DNA of 64,000 bases from Pohlia nutans. Taxonomy: Eukaryota > Streptophyta > Bryopsida > Bryales > Mniaceae. The position numbers and the translations under genes are program-made. Positions within the stretch are counted from its first letter, which is position 1, and each line of letters opens with the position of its first letter. Where the stretch lies: assembly GCA_022496805.1 (NCBI GenBank), contig CM040087.1, positions 28,172,253 to 28,236,252 of the forward strand. The letters run 5' to 3'. Positions 36,412-46,788 of the stretch are shown piece by piece. Below the pieces are notes generated by a model that was not told where the DNA came from, did not search any database, and saw only the letters and a program-made list of their open reading frames with translations.

Positions 36412-36928
36412 CATAACATTCAATAGCCTTCATTGGCTCTGCCTTGTCTTTGAGGAGAATGTGTAGAATATCTGACATCATCATCCATGCAAAATCACTA
36501 GCTAGTTTGTTTTACAGGAAGGCGGAGGTAATGGCAACCGGGGGGGAAGGTCAACAAGATCTCAAAGCTTTAAACACATAATAAAAAAGAAGAAGATACT
36601 GTAGTGACTTAATGTTGGCACTACAGCACCACACCGGCCAATGCTAGCTTGTAACTTTAAAATTTAAATAAATAAATAGTTTAAAAAAAAATTATTTTTA
36701 TTTTTTGAAAAGTTGGCTGGCGTTTTAGGCGCCATGCTACGTAGCGGCAAGCACTCGCAGCACACACATATATATTTATTTATTTGGGTGTTTTTATTTT
36801 TATTTTTTTGTTTTCACTACACTCCAACAACCTCCAGTGACCGGCTCTCTCCATCCCTTTTCTGAATGAACTTCTATACAGTTGGATGTATGTAAATGTA
36901 GTGCGCGTGAAGGCTACTAAATGTTATG
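36412..36928. mobile_element. Unclassified 21-bp-TIR element, copy 2
   Basis: The ends CATAACATTCAATAGCCTTCA and TGAAGGCTACTAAATGTTATG are inverted repeats with two mismatches. Direct relative of 31,750-32,252. Termini do not start with the usual CACTA, CAGGG (hAT) or GGG(C) signatures, and no target duplication is obvious. Confidence 0.65.
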
Positions 36929-37134
36929 AATATCACTAACTATATTTGATGTTTATTTGAAGTGAGATGAATTATATCAAATCTAGAATGGAATTATATC
37001 TAAATGATGAATCCGACCATACAAATGTGATCTTCATGTTGAAAATTACAACTTTGCTTTGTAAATCAACTCCATTTTTGTTTTTCATCAAACATTTAAT
37101 AACAAATCTTTGAAAACAATGTTGAATTTGGACG

Positions 37135-37715
37135 TTAATCCCTAATGGACTATAAGGCCTCCACGCGCCTTCTGGAACTAGAAAGTGAGGAAATTCGAGT
37201 TTTTGGGTTGTGAATTGTAGAATGAGTAACAAAGATACCCCGGCTCTTTTTGAGAGTCAAACTCGTACGTACTTCTTGATCGGAAATTCATGAAGTGTAC
37301 GAGTTTGAAGATTTTTTTGAGCTGCAAAAAGGCTATGTGGGCATCACTTCAGACCCTCATATCTTCCTCCTCACACCTCCAAATTACGTGAATGTTTCTT
37401 TTCACATGTTTGAAAGTATAATCTCTACGCATGGTAAAATTTTCAGAACTTTTGGAGCACTTTTGAACAAACTGATCTCAACATATATACAAAATACCCA
37501 GAATAAGTTCCATCGATCTTCTCAACGGTAGCATTTTCTCAAAAATTGTGCAATTTTGTTGATCTTTTTTTCGTACAAAAGCTATGTATGTCGTCTTTAA
37601 TTTTAGCGGTGCCGATTGTCAAAATTACCCCACACCAATGAGGAATTGAGCTTGTTACAAGATCTAGTCAAGAAAACAAGAGCGAAGTTCAGCACCCGGT
37701 TCTTTAGGGGGTTGA
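37135..37715. mobile_element. TTAA MITE, degraded right end (about 581 bp)
   Basis: Left TTAA-TCCCTAATGGACTATAAGG; right CGGTTCTTTAGGGGGTTGA. The ends are more diverged than in neighbouring elements; boundaries moderately supported. Confidence 0.45.
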
Positions 37716-37727
37716 AGGGTTAACCAC

Positions 37728-38620
37728 TTAACCCCTAAAGGCCCTTAAAAGCCAAAATGGCTTTTTGCTGTTTCGGGCAGCCTAGATGACGGGTTTAACT
37801 TAAGTATTTTGGGTTAGAATTTGGTGTGGGTGTGGTAATACATACATACTATATGTGGTGAAATTTGGGCAGCCAAATTCAAGTTTTAGAATTTTATTAT
37901 GCAAAATTTTGTTTTCAAGCCCAACTGGGGCAGCAAAAAATAAAAAAATAAAAAAATAAAAAAATAGTGTTTTTTTGAATTTTTTTTTTGGATATATGTT
38001 TATAATAATACTACTACACACATTTAAAAAAAATCCAAGTTGAAAGTTTTAACAATTTCACATGGGTAGCCTTCAAAATTTACAAGAGCAAGCTTCAAAG
38101 TTTTTTTTTTCTAAAATTCACAAACTCATATATGTAACTTTTCACCGTTCACTTTTTTACTAAACCAAAAACCTTTAACGTTATTCAAGTTTTACCATAT
38201 TGTGGTTTTTGAACCTTCTTCTGGAAAATAATTTGCATGAAGGCCAAAAAAGCATAATGAGTCTCTAAAATTTTGCATGGAGGTGCCTAACTTAGTTACC
38301 TACATGGAAAAAAATATGAGCAAAATGTTTGGGGTAATAATCATCAAGTCCCCCTTTGCACCATTTAGACTATGCCTTTTGGGTAAAGCCCAAAAAAACT
38401 TTTGAATCAACTTTGAATGTTATGAACTCACAAATGGTAAAGATCCAACGGTTGAAATTTAACATGGTGTTAGTGCAAGTAGTTGGGTTGAAGATCTTAC
38501 GGTTGGAAGTACAAAAAAAGTTAAAACATATTGAAACATACATCAACTTCCACAAGGTGCTCAAAAATCGCAGTTTTTGGTTTTGGAGGTCCCAAAACAC
38601 CTTGGGCCTTTAGGAGTTAA
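37728..38620. mobile_element. TTAA MITE of 893 bp
   Basis: Left TTAA-CCCCTAAAGGCCCTTAAAAG; right CCTTGGGCCTTTAGGAGTTAA with TTAA at 38,617-38,620. The terminal AAAGGCCC is shared on both sides. The interior carries a (T)n/(A)n-rich middle and no gene. Confidence 0.65.
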
Positions 38621-39707
38621 ACGCTGGCATAGCTTTTGTTTCCAAAAATTGATTTTTACAATTTTCTGCGTTTCAGTTTCCATGCAACATCTCAATGCTA
38701 TGGGCTTGCACTGGCTCCATTTCTATCTGTACTTGCACTCCGTTCGTGTACCAAAATGGGGAACAAGTGAAGCCCATGATAGAGCCGGGAATTGCTCATT
38801 CTATAAGACTACATGCTTGATAAGAGAAAATGTGAAAAGAGATTGGGTTTGGTGGTCCACAAAGAGGAGGATTGACGTCTTTTTTTCAGTTTTTTACTTT
38901 TGTTTTTGAAACAAAGCGGGTATTTATGCACACTGAAATCATCAAACAACCAAACGTACAGATGCATCATTTTACCACTTTCATACCATATTTTGCCCTA
39001 GTGTGAGAACCATCTTATTAGAACATAATAGTTTCCTATCTAATAGGGTTATTTTACTAAAAATAAATATCGAAATTTAAAAATAAAGGAGACAAAAAAA
39101 TTCCCAAAGAAGTTGACGTCATAGGATTTAAAAAGATAGATAAATAGAAACTCCAGTTTTCTTTAGAGGCCGGCGTGAATGAAGTGTCTGAGCGTCTTTA
39201 CAATGAGTTAGTCCCCACCAAACAAAGAGCCATTGGTGAAAGACTACTTTCCTCTTTCGAGAATAGACACTTTAGTAATGATTCAAAAAAGACAAAAAAA
39301 AGATAATGTAATTTTTTTTTGTTGTATCCCTGTTTGTTTCTAACATTTCTCTTCAATACAAGTACTACTTGAGATAAAATTGTACAAGGTAAGATAATTT
39401 TTTGAAATTAAATTGGTACCAAAAAACTGTCTTTATGAATAATTTTCTACAAAAATGGATCATGGGTTTAGAATGTTATTATATTTGTAGTGAAATTGGG
39501 AGTAAACTTGAATTCACTTCACTAATTATCTAACGGAGGATATATAGTATATGTGGGAAATTAGTGCAGGTGATACGAAATATCATTTTGATGTAAAATC
39601 AGCGAGATACGAAGATTTCAACCTCATTTGCTTGTGGGAAATAGTGCAGGTGATACTAAATATCATTTCGATGTAAAATTAGCGTGATATGAAGATTTCA
39701 GCCCTTG
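38621..39707. other. Intergenic with a local near-duplication
   Basis: No gene recognised. A segment near 39,555-39,600 (GTGGGAAATTAGTGCAGGTGATAC, ATATCATTTTGATGTAAAAT) is repeated at about 39,635-39,690, a tandem unit of about 84 bp. Confidence 0.45.
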
Positions 39708-39723
39708 CTAATTCTGAGATTTT

Positions 39724-40048
39724 TTTTTTTGACACAAACAAAGGAGACCCCTTCATTGCACAAAGAGAAAAGAAACATACAAACCCGCCCCGCCAGGTCT
39801 TGCGAGACTGGTAGACACCTAGACCTCGCTAATCGAGCTAAAACTAGGACGGATAAATTTCCAACAAGGTTGGATCCCATTCCACTTGGCAAACAACTTC
39901 CTCCTGCACCACAAATTCTTGAACTGCAGAAGAATTTGGGCCGCCTTTTCAGGTTTGTAGCCATTCTTCTTCGTGTCCGCTTTGGTGCGAGTCCATGCAT
40001 CCTCCCGTAGTCCACCATCCCTAGCCAGACTTAACTGCAAACTTTTTA
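39724..40048 (-). mobile_element. 325-bp retro-insertion with 16-bp target duplication
   Basis: CTAATTCTGAGATTTT occurs at 39,708-39,723 and 40,049-40,064. The insert begins on the plus strand with a T-run and GACACAAACAAAGGAGACCC, so it is a minus-strand insertion ending in poly(A). A minus-strand reading of 60-70 codons (KNLWCRRKLF region) may be the end of a retroelement ORF. The longest member of the short-tail family. Confidence 0.75.
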
Positions 40049-40092
40049 CTAATTCTGAGATTTTGGCAAAATAGTGTGCACCTTGGGAATTA

Positions 40093-40441
40093 GGGCCGCT
40101 TCACACTATGGCCGAAGGTCGAGAGGCCGTCGATTTCCACCAATCGAATTGCAAGAAACCATGGTTTTGGCCTCTCGACCCTTCACACTAAAGGCCGTGG
40201 ACCTTCAAAATGCTTACATGGCAACACTTTTTGACCAAGGTGACGGCCTCTCGAGAGGAAGTTTGGGTCCTACATTTTGCAAGACCCGTCACTATGGTCG
40301 AGAGGCCGTCGATTTCTTTTCATAAAAAATGAAAACTATATGTTATGCCTATTTTCAGTAGGTTTCTTTGGACTCTCAACAAAGTTTGGACTCTCAATCC
40401 CACGGCCTCTCGACTTGAACGACCATAGTGTGAAGCGGCCC
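40093..40441. mobile_element. 349-bp Harbinger-like MITE, TTA duplication
   Basis: The termini GGGCCGCTTCACACTATGGCC and GACCATAGTGTGAAGCGGCCC are inverted; TTA at 40,090-40,092 and 40,442-40,444. The right half repeats part of the 170-bp relative at 22,731-22,900 (GTCGATTTCTTTTCATAAAA, TCTACTGAAAATAG complement). Confidence 0.75.
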
Positions 40442-40444
40442 TTA

Positions 40445-41407
40445 GTATCACACACACTAAATGGGATAATGAGTGTTGTGACGGAGGAAACAAAACCAGA
40501 AACATCCTAATTACTTATTATGGATGTTGTCCGTCATTGATGAAGTCTCACTAGAGGAGTGAGGCCACTGACTGACGGACTGTAGCCAGGAAACAGTCAT
40601 CCGTCGTCAACTGGTTCCGTTATGCCGGTAGCGTCCGTCATCCATATCCGGCAAAAACCATAGATGACTTTTATAGCAAATATAGGCAGGGGAACCCGAA
40701 TCTGGGACTCAGTTTTGGGGCAGGCCAGCCAACAATTGCTTTTCCATTTATACTATCTTAGCAGTGGGCTTGGCTTGGCTTGGGCTGGGCTGCATGTGAG
40801 CTGGACGGCAAGTGGCTCATGAGCCTGAGCGCAGGGACCACCTCATAAACCCTGCAGGCATTTCTGTTGCGAATTCAACCCATTTTGGGGCCTGCACACC
40901 CAGACCCCACCACCGCGTGCTGAACAGGCCTCCTTTTCCTCTTATTTAATTTATACTCACTCCCCCATCATATATATTATTTCTTTTTCCCCTGCTGGAT
41001 GTAGTCACAACTTGGCGTCGGGACTAACGGACGGACGGAGCTGTCCAGAAATCCCCAGGTCAGATGCGGCCTTCATTATTCCATGTCATTTTCTATTCCT
41101 GTGCTTTCATTAATTATGTGCTCTCATCAGTCCCTTCCCTTCTGGACTGACTGAGACGGAACTCAAGCAGCAGCAGTAGTGCGTAGTTAGTGTGTCCACT
41201 AATCCATCAGTTTACTGACGCTCATCAGACAGTCCTCCTTGAATTTACTGTCTCATTACTCTCCTTTGCCATGAGTACCTACAGGTGGAATAAAAGAATA
41301 TTATATATGTATACACTGTAATCACACGTCCCAGTTTTATTGATATTTTACATCGTTTTTCTAGGGAGTTTTTTTTATTGTAATTCAACTGAATCCTTTC
41401 AATAAAA
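40445..41407. other. Intergenic, nothing recognised
   Basis: Mixed composition with GGCTTGGCTTGGCTTGGGCTGGGC-like repeats near 40,770 (short GGCTTG units). No gene features. Confidence 0.3.
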
Positions 41408-41737
41408 TTAACTCCTAAACGTCCAATTGTGCAGAAACTGGATTACGAACAGATTCAAAACTTGGTAACTTTCTCATACAATCTTGGATGACTTTCATCC
41501 AATTCATATTTGCAAGCCTATTAGGTTCTTTACCAATTAAAGTAAATCTCTTGTGATGTTGAGATGTTGATAATATTGGAGAAGTCTCCAAATGCAAGTA
41601 TGTCAAATTTGTTGGGTAGATTTCATGTTTGTAATGGACCTCTCATGTACACCTCATGTACATCTGAGCCATACTAATATCTACTATTAAGGCTAGCATT
41701 TACTTCTCTTCAAAGGGTTGGTATGTTTAGGGGTTAA
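41408..41737. mobile_element. 330-bp TTAA MITE, family D, second copy
   Basis: Left TTAA-CTCCTAAACGTCCAATTG; right GGTATGTTTAGGGGTTAA; TTAA at 41,408-41,411 and 41,734-41,737. Exactly the length of the copy in the glycosyltransferase intron, same orientation, with many shared blocks (TCACATTTGTTGGGTAG-like, TTGATAATATTGGAGA). Confidence 0.85.
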
Positions 41738-41773
41738 ATGATCATATGAATGATGAATAAGAAGTCTATTAGC

Positions 41774-42065
41774 GAGCATCTCCAACCAGCGAAACGTTGA
41801 AATTATTCATCTATATTTGAAGAGCCCTTCAACTTAAAGTTTCCCACCCTCAAACGCTTTTCAAACATCAAAGTGTCACATGAAATAGTCAATGGACCAA
41901 TCACAAGTAGAATGTGGGATATAGTCAATTAAACTTAGATTTGAAGTGTCATTTATCACAAACGTTATGATAGAAGGTCAAGAGACTTTTTGGAAGGACC
42001 TTATCATTTTTCATTCACTTTTGGAGTGTGTTAGACTTTTTCACAAGCCCCGTTGGAGATGCTCT
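41774..42065. mobile_element. GAGCATCTCC-ended MITE (about 290 bp)
   Basis: Left CGAGCATCTCCAACCAGC; right CCCCGTTGGAGATGCTC, inverted. Uninterrupted relative of the split element at 32,708-34,612. Confidence 0.65.
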
Positions 42066-42425
42066 AAGGATGGCTTTTCCATTGAGCATTTTGCACCTTC
42101 CAAAACTTGAACATCTCAATCATTTTTATTAGTTCCTATTCTGGTGAGTCAAACGTTAAATGCAGATCAGAAGGTCGTCAGTATGAGCTTATAAATGTGA
42201 CACGTAGAGAGTTCCATGTTGAAGTGACACATGACAAAGAGATGAGTCGACCGACGTTGTCAATGTGAGCCATAATCCCCAACGTTCCATGTCAAAAGGA
42301 GCATGGAAAGCATAAGCAAATTTCCGGGAGTCAGGAGTATCCGATCTAAACCTTCCTGAAGGTCCCAAATGAAAAACCGTAACTCAGGGTCGTAATTTTC
42401 ACATCTCGACCACCAGTCTGCTTTT

Positions 42426-42471
42426 GTTTTTTTTGAAACAAATGGACAGTTTCCATTGCAGAGGAAAAAAT
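42426..42471 (-). mobile_element. 46-bp retro-insertion with 17-bp target duplication
   Basis: ACCACCAGTCTGCTTTT occurs at 42,409-42,425 and 42,472-42,488. Between them lies only a T-run, GAAACAAATGGACAGTTTCC and ATTGCAGAGG: the same tail as the larger inserts and nothing more. Confidence 0.75.
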
Positions 42472-42488
42472 ACCACCAGTCTGCTTTT

Positions 42489-44316
42489 AACTCAGAAGTT
42501 ACTGCACTGGGCATAAACCAAAAGTCTATTCCTTCTATACCTTACCCTTGGTTTTGCTGACTGTGCCCACCGGACATGTCTGTCCTCAACGCCAGTTCAG
42601 AATGTCAAAAAAAAATCTCAATTTGACCAGCAGCAGCGGTGGCTGTGCATGGTGTGTCGTAGTTCTTCACATTTCTGCACACTTTCGCGTCAAAAGATGA
42701 AACAAAAATCTCGCAAAGAGAATCTATTCTCTTTCCCGGCATGAAAAGTGATGACGGATATCCTTGAGAAAAAGAAGAGTGTGACTCAATTCAATCCTCT
42801 TCCTTCTGAAGAGCACCTACGACCGACTTCCGGTGAGACCATGTGCAGTAAGTTACAAAATCTTACCGCTCTTCTGTGCTTATTGATAATTAGAACTTGC
42901 TTCCTCCGAGTGTAGTTCCTCACTTCTGATTCGACCAAAGTTACTTAGGGTTCAACTTTTCCAAAAAAATAAAATTAAAAAAAGTAGTCAAACTGTAGGG
43001 CTTGACATTGATGGGTAAGTGGAAAGGCAAAGGCGAACGTGCACATGGGAGAGTCAAGAGTTTCCTGAGCAAAAAACCCACAAGTGGCTAGTGCCGACGT
43101 TTCTACCGCTGTGAACAATAAGTTAGTGCCGGGCACGGCGGGCAGTGTTTGACACAGTTCAGTACAGTTTACGTAGAAGGCAAGTTCAACCTCTCTTCTC
43201 TTGTCAGTCCTGTGTGTATTACAGGAAAGCACCTGCAGGTCAACCGGGTCACGGTTGAGGCGGGCCTAAAATAAGCTCCCTTCCTACTACGCTGCAAGTA
43301 GAGCATTACTGCATAATTCACAAATTAAAACATGTCAACGCTTAGGGCTTCCAATTAGGCACCACAACTGTTGTGCACATGCTCTTGGAGTTGTACGAAC
43401 TACGAAGAGTAGTTGCTCCAGTACCATTCTTGAGGAAGTTGGTCATGTGCACTTGAATTCAATTCCTTCCAGGCCCTTCAGGTCTGCTAGGAGATCGGAA
43501 CTATTCACAATGACACTGTTCTGCACGCTGAAAGTTTACTATGCCGATGTTTTCGTCCACGTGATATAAGTACTTGTCAAGGTGTTCAGTACTTTCCTAC
43601 TGCAATTGGTTCTGAAATCTCGCAAATGTCATTTTGATTGTTCTCACAACAGTACAGTAAGCGGAAATCATGCCTCATTGTCAAGGAACTACTCACTAGT
43701 GACACGGTGTGTGGTCTGTATGAAGACATGATTGCCACTACCAACCGAAAATCTCTCAGTGTATGGTTTCAATAGAACAAAAACAAAAGTTGCATAAAAA
43801 TGAGCCATGGTATTACAACAATCGACAGGGTGGAAGACATCCCACATATGTGGAAAAGAATTTTATATTATGATGGAACTAGAACCAGATTCACAAGAAC
43901 AGTCGGCCGCCTCTCATCGTCTCAACTGACGCGTTTCTTCTACTAAATGGTATCAGTGGAGAAAATGAGAAGTGGCCAGATATATCCCATCTCGGCCAAA
44001 GGGTAGTTCACATGATATATTTACAGCTGTGCTGCTGGACTCACTGTAGGTAGAAGGAATTCATCGCGAGTGAGTTCGGGGTGAAGGAAGATCCGTTATT
44101 CAGACCTCGCCAATACCAAACTAGCTGGCCAGATAGTACGTGTTGCTTGCTGTACAAGAATGTGAGAGTCCTACTGATCGCTTTTCGTTACAAACTGATG
44201 TTACTATGCACATGCATGGGCAGATATCCGCCTAATGCATAGTAAACCAGACCATCAAAACTGTGGGTGATGGCTCCTCCTCGCTCTTGACTCTTCCGCA
44301 ACATCATGAATTCGTC
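42489..44316. other. Intergenic downstream of the bHLH gene
   Basis: Moderate GC content; no gene, RNA or element ends recognised. Conserved exons cannot be excluded because short exons are hard to see by eye. Confidence 0.3.
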
Positions 44317-45800
44317 TCATCGCTGAAGAGCATGCTTCAATACGGCAACGATACCACTTGTGTTCTCTTCTTGCGGCTGTAGTCACACAATTAAAAGAAA
44401 AATCAGAAAAATCTGGCCACAAACACGAATCAGTGTAGAATACTCATTACCGAGACAGAGCTCACTGATCTGAATCAGATAGTGGTCAGACCCGTTATTA
44501 GTGTTGGTATTCAATTAATACCAAGCTGTTGGTGTCAGGTTTTTAGATTACAAATCAAACACAAGAAAACAAAAGTTGTTGGGAGGAAGCACAGAGGTAT
44601 GGGAGGGGTTAATTAGTACCTTGGCGGTGATGATACAGATGAGGCGGTGGGAAATTTTGGTGATGGTGCATTGCATAACATCCAAATTCAAACCCTCCAT
44701 GCACAGCAGAATGTTGCTCTGCAAGCGGGGCTGCGGCTTGCAAATCATCTCAATGACCACCTGGTGCGGCAAGTCTGCATGAACCTCTATCTTCTCCAGG
44801 CAGCTTCGGAGCACGGCGTGGACTCCTTTCAGCTCCTCCTCGGAAACACGCGGTCTTCGGATCGGAGCTGCTGCTGCCTTCTCCTTGCCAGGGCTGCTGC
44901 TTCCGTGCCGAGGCTGCAAGACTTCTCTCGAGCCTTTCCGGTTCGGAGCCTGATTCAATTCTACCTTGCGCTCCTGGAGTGACTTGATTCGATGATGCAG
45001 ATTCTTCACGTACTCAATCGAGTCGTCCACTATGGTAGACCTGTCACGCTGGAAAAAACCACCAGTCAATACCACTCAAAATTCTTACCACCAAAACCTC
45101 TCTAATGAATACCGTGCGAACCCCAGAAGAGGTGAGGGCAATTCGGGGTAATTACTTTGACGCCAATTGGTAGGAGCGATTCTAGAACCGCGAACTTGCT
45201 GGTCATGTCGTCACGGCGTTGGCGCTCACGCAGAATGTGATCCCCGGCTTGCTCCGTGGCCGGCCGCTTGCTCTTGGTGTCGAAAGTTCTTACGCTCCGA
45301 TCCAGCTTCTTCCGGGGCTGCTGCACCGTGAAGCTGTGATCAATGTTGTCCGCGTCGCGATTCAAGCCGCTCGGGGAGAGGATGGGCAGCTTCTCGTCCA
45401 CCCACTGCGACGACTGGGGTGGCTGCAGACCCGGGAACGGGTTGGTAATTGCACAGAACCCCGTGGTGGTGGCGGGGGGCGCGACCGTGACGAAGTGGTG
45501 ATTATGATCCACCGGGACCACTGGCGGCAAGTCGTCCAGCAGGAAATTGTCGGACTGGGAGAATCCCATCGATGTGTACAAGTCGCCGCTACCGGGCAGC
45601 TGGAGGAACGAATGCTGCAGCGGGGTGTGCAACACGGAGTTCGATATCAGATCGTTCAGGTGCTGCTGCAGCCCCACTACATTGCCACTGGCAGCTTCTA
45701 GCGCCGCGGCGTCCAACCCGTACGTGTCACGACCATACAGAGACTCCGGGCGGAATCCTCTGGACAGGCCCATGTTGTGCACTTCCCCTACTGATAACAT
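44317..45800 (-). CDS. bHLH transcription factor with C-terminal ACT-like domain, 3 exons
   Basis: Exons (minus strand) 45800-45156, 45048-44620 and 44376-44317, introns of 107 and 243 nt with GT/AG borders, all phase 0; 377 residues. I chose the ATG at 45,800; a second ATG lies nine codons on. Residues 1-180 are disordered, with Gln/Pro/Asp-rich patches and a basic RKKLDRSVRTFDTKSKR stretch. The bHLH spans about 186-245. Its basic helix has His188, Glu192 and Arg196 (HILRERQRR), the combination that recognises E-box/G-box CANNTG sites. Helix 2 is DRSTIVDDSIEYVKNLHHRI, and intron 1 falls in the loop. Residues ~300-374 form a beta-alpha-beta ACT-like module (VVIEMICKPQPRLQSNIL... LICIITAK), common in plant bHLH proteins for dimerisation. 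Exon 3 supplies its last helix (GIVAVLKHALQR). A nuclear regulator; the subgroup and targets are not determined. Confidence 0.88.
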
Positions 45801-46250
45801 GGCGAATCGACAAACCCTGGTTCTCACAAAGCAGGCGCTGGAACGACGACGACAGAAGCAAGACAGTTGGAAGCTCTAGAAAGCGAGGAGATAGATCATC
45901 AATTCATCAGTGGGGCAGGTGGGAGTGTACTAGAAGACTAGAAGAGGCGGGTTCTGTAAGCTTGATCGAGCTCTGCAAGTGAGGGCGCCATGCCGGGGGA
46001 GCGCAGAATGCAAGCTAGCTTTGGTGAAGGAGAGGAATAAGAGGAACTAGGCATGCAATCATCAGGAGAAAGGATCCAGAAACTGAGTGAGTAATAGAAC
46101 TAATCCGTAGAACTGTGTGAGGTTGCGGCTCTCTTCTTCTAGGCAGTGAGAGTCCTTGACGGTCCTCGCTCGCTCCCTCCCGGCCTGCTTGCCTGTGGAC
46201 TGTCTGTCTGCCTGTGGACGCCAGGATACGGTCACCACCGGCACGGCCTA
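45801..46250 (-). other. 5' leader of the bHLH gene
   Basis: About 450 bp between the candidate TATA box and the start codon. Contains CTCTCTT-type pyrimidine stretches on the sense strand and small upstream ORFs. A leader of this length is long but usual for plant regulators. Confidence 0.35.
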
Positions 46251-46251
46251 C

Positions 46252-46260
46252 TCTATATAG
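46252..46260 (-). promoter_or_regulatory. Candidate TATA box of the bHLH gene
   Basis: On the minus strand CACTATATAGAGTAGG is a strong TATA match, about 450 bp upstream of the ATG, between the leader and the G-rich tract. Transcription start inferred near 46,220. Confidence 0.5.
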
Positions 46261-46338
46261 TGTGGCTCGCTGCCGGTAAGGCTTGGGTCTGGCTAAGATC
46301 GAACGGCTTGAGTTTTTTCTCTTTTACTGGGTTTATCA

Positions 46339-46388
46339 CCCTCCCTCTGCCCCTCCCTCTGCCCCCCTGCCTGCCCCTGCCCCTGCCT
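46339..46388 (-). promoter_or_regulatory. G-rich tract upstream of the bHLH TATA box
   Basis: The sense strand is a run of GGGGCAG, GGGAGGG and GGGGGG blocks with short spacers over 50 bp, about 80-130 bp upstream of the TATA box. At least four G-runs fit a G-quadruplex pattern; a regulatory role is inferred. Confidence 0.5.
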
Positions 46389-46406
46389 TGCCTTGCCTGC
46401 CCCTTA

Positions 46407-46785
46407 GAGCATCTCCACCAGTTGAGGACCCGCACTGGCCATATGGAGCGGCTTGGAGTGCATCCTGTAGCGCCCGCATGCGCATTCACAACTCGCCTCC
46501 CCACCAACACCACGTGAAACAGGGAGCCCTCTCACATGGCATCAAGTTAATTTGGAGTTCTTGAGTCAAAAGGTTTAAAAACACCCCCAAAAAAGAAAGA
46601 ATAAAGCAGCTACGGTGGTTTAGGGAGGCATGCCAAAGGCTGCCCTCTTTTCAGTGCCTCTCCAAGTTTATGGAGGCCCTGACTCATCCGGGCACTGTAA
46701 TAAGTTGTTGGTGCGGCATGCCCTTGATGAACAGGAGCCCGGAAGGCCAATTTCAGTGCCCGGGGCACTACTGGTGGAGATGCTC
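46407..46785. mobile_element. GAGCATCTCCACCAGT MITE in the bHLH promoter
   Basis: GAGCATCTCCACCAGT and ACTGGTGGAGATGCTC are perfect inverted ends. TTA duplications at 46,404-46,406 and 46,786-46,788. The element sits about 145 bp upstream of the TATA box. Confidence 0.8.
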
Positions 46786-46788
46786 TTA

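Noticed and set aside
45219..45701. 160-codon plus ORF antisense to bHLH exon 1
   Set aside because: Shadow of a well-supported spliced gene on the minus strand.
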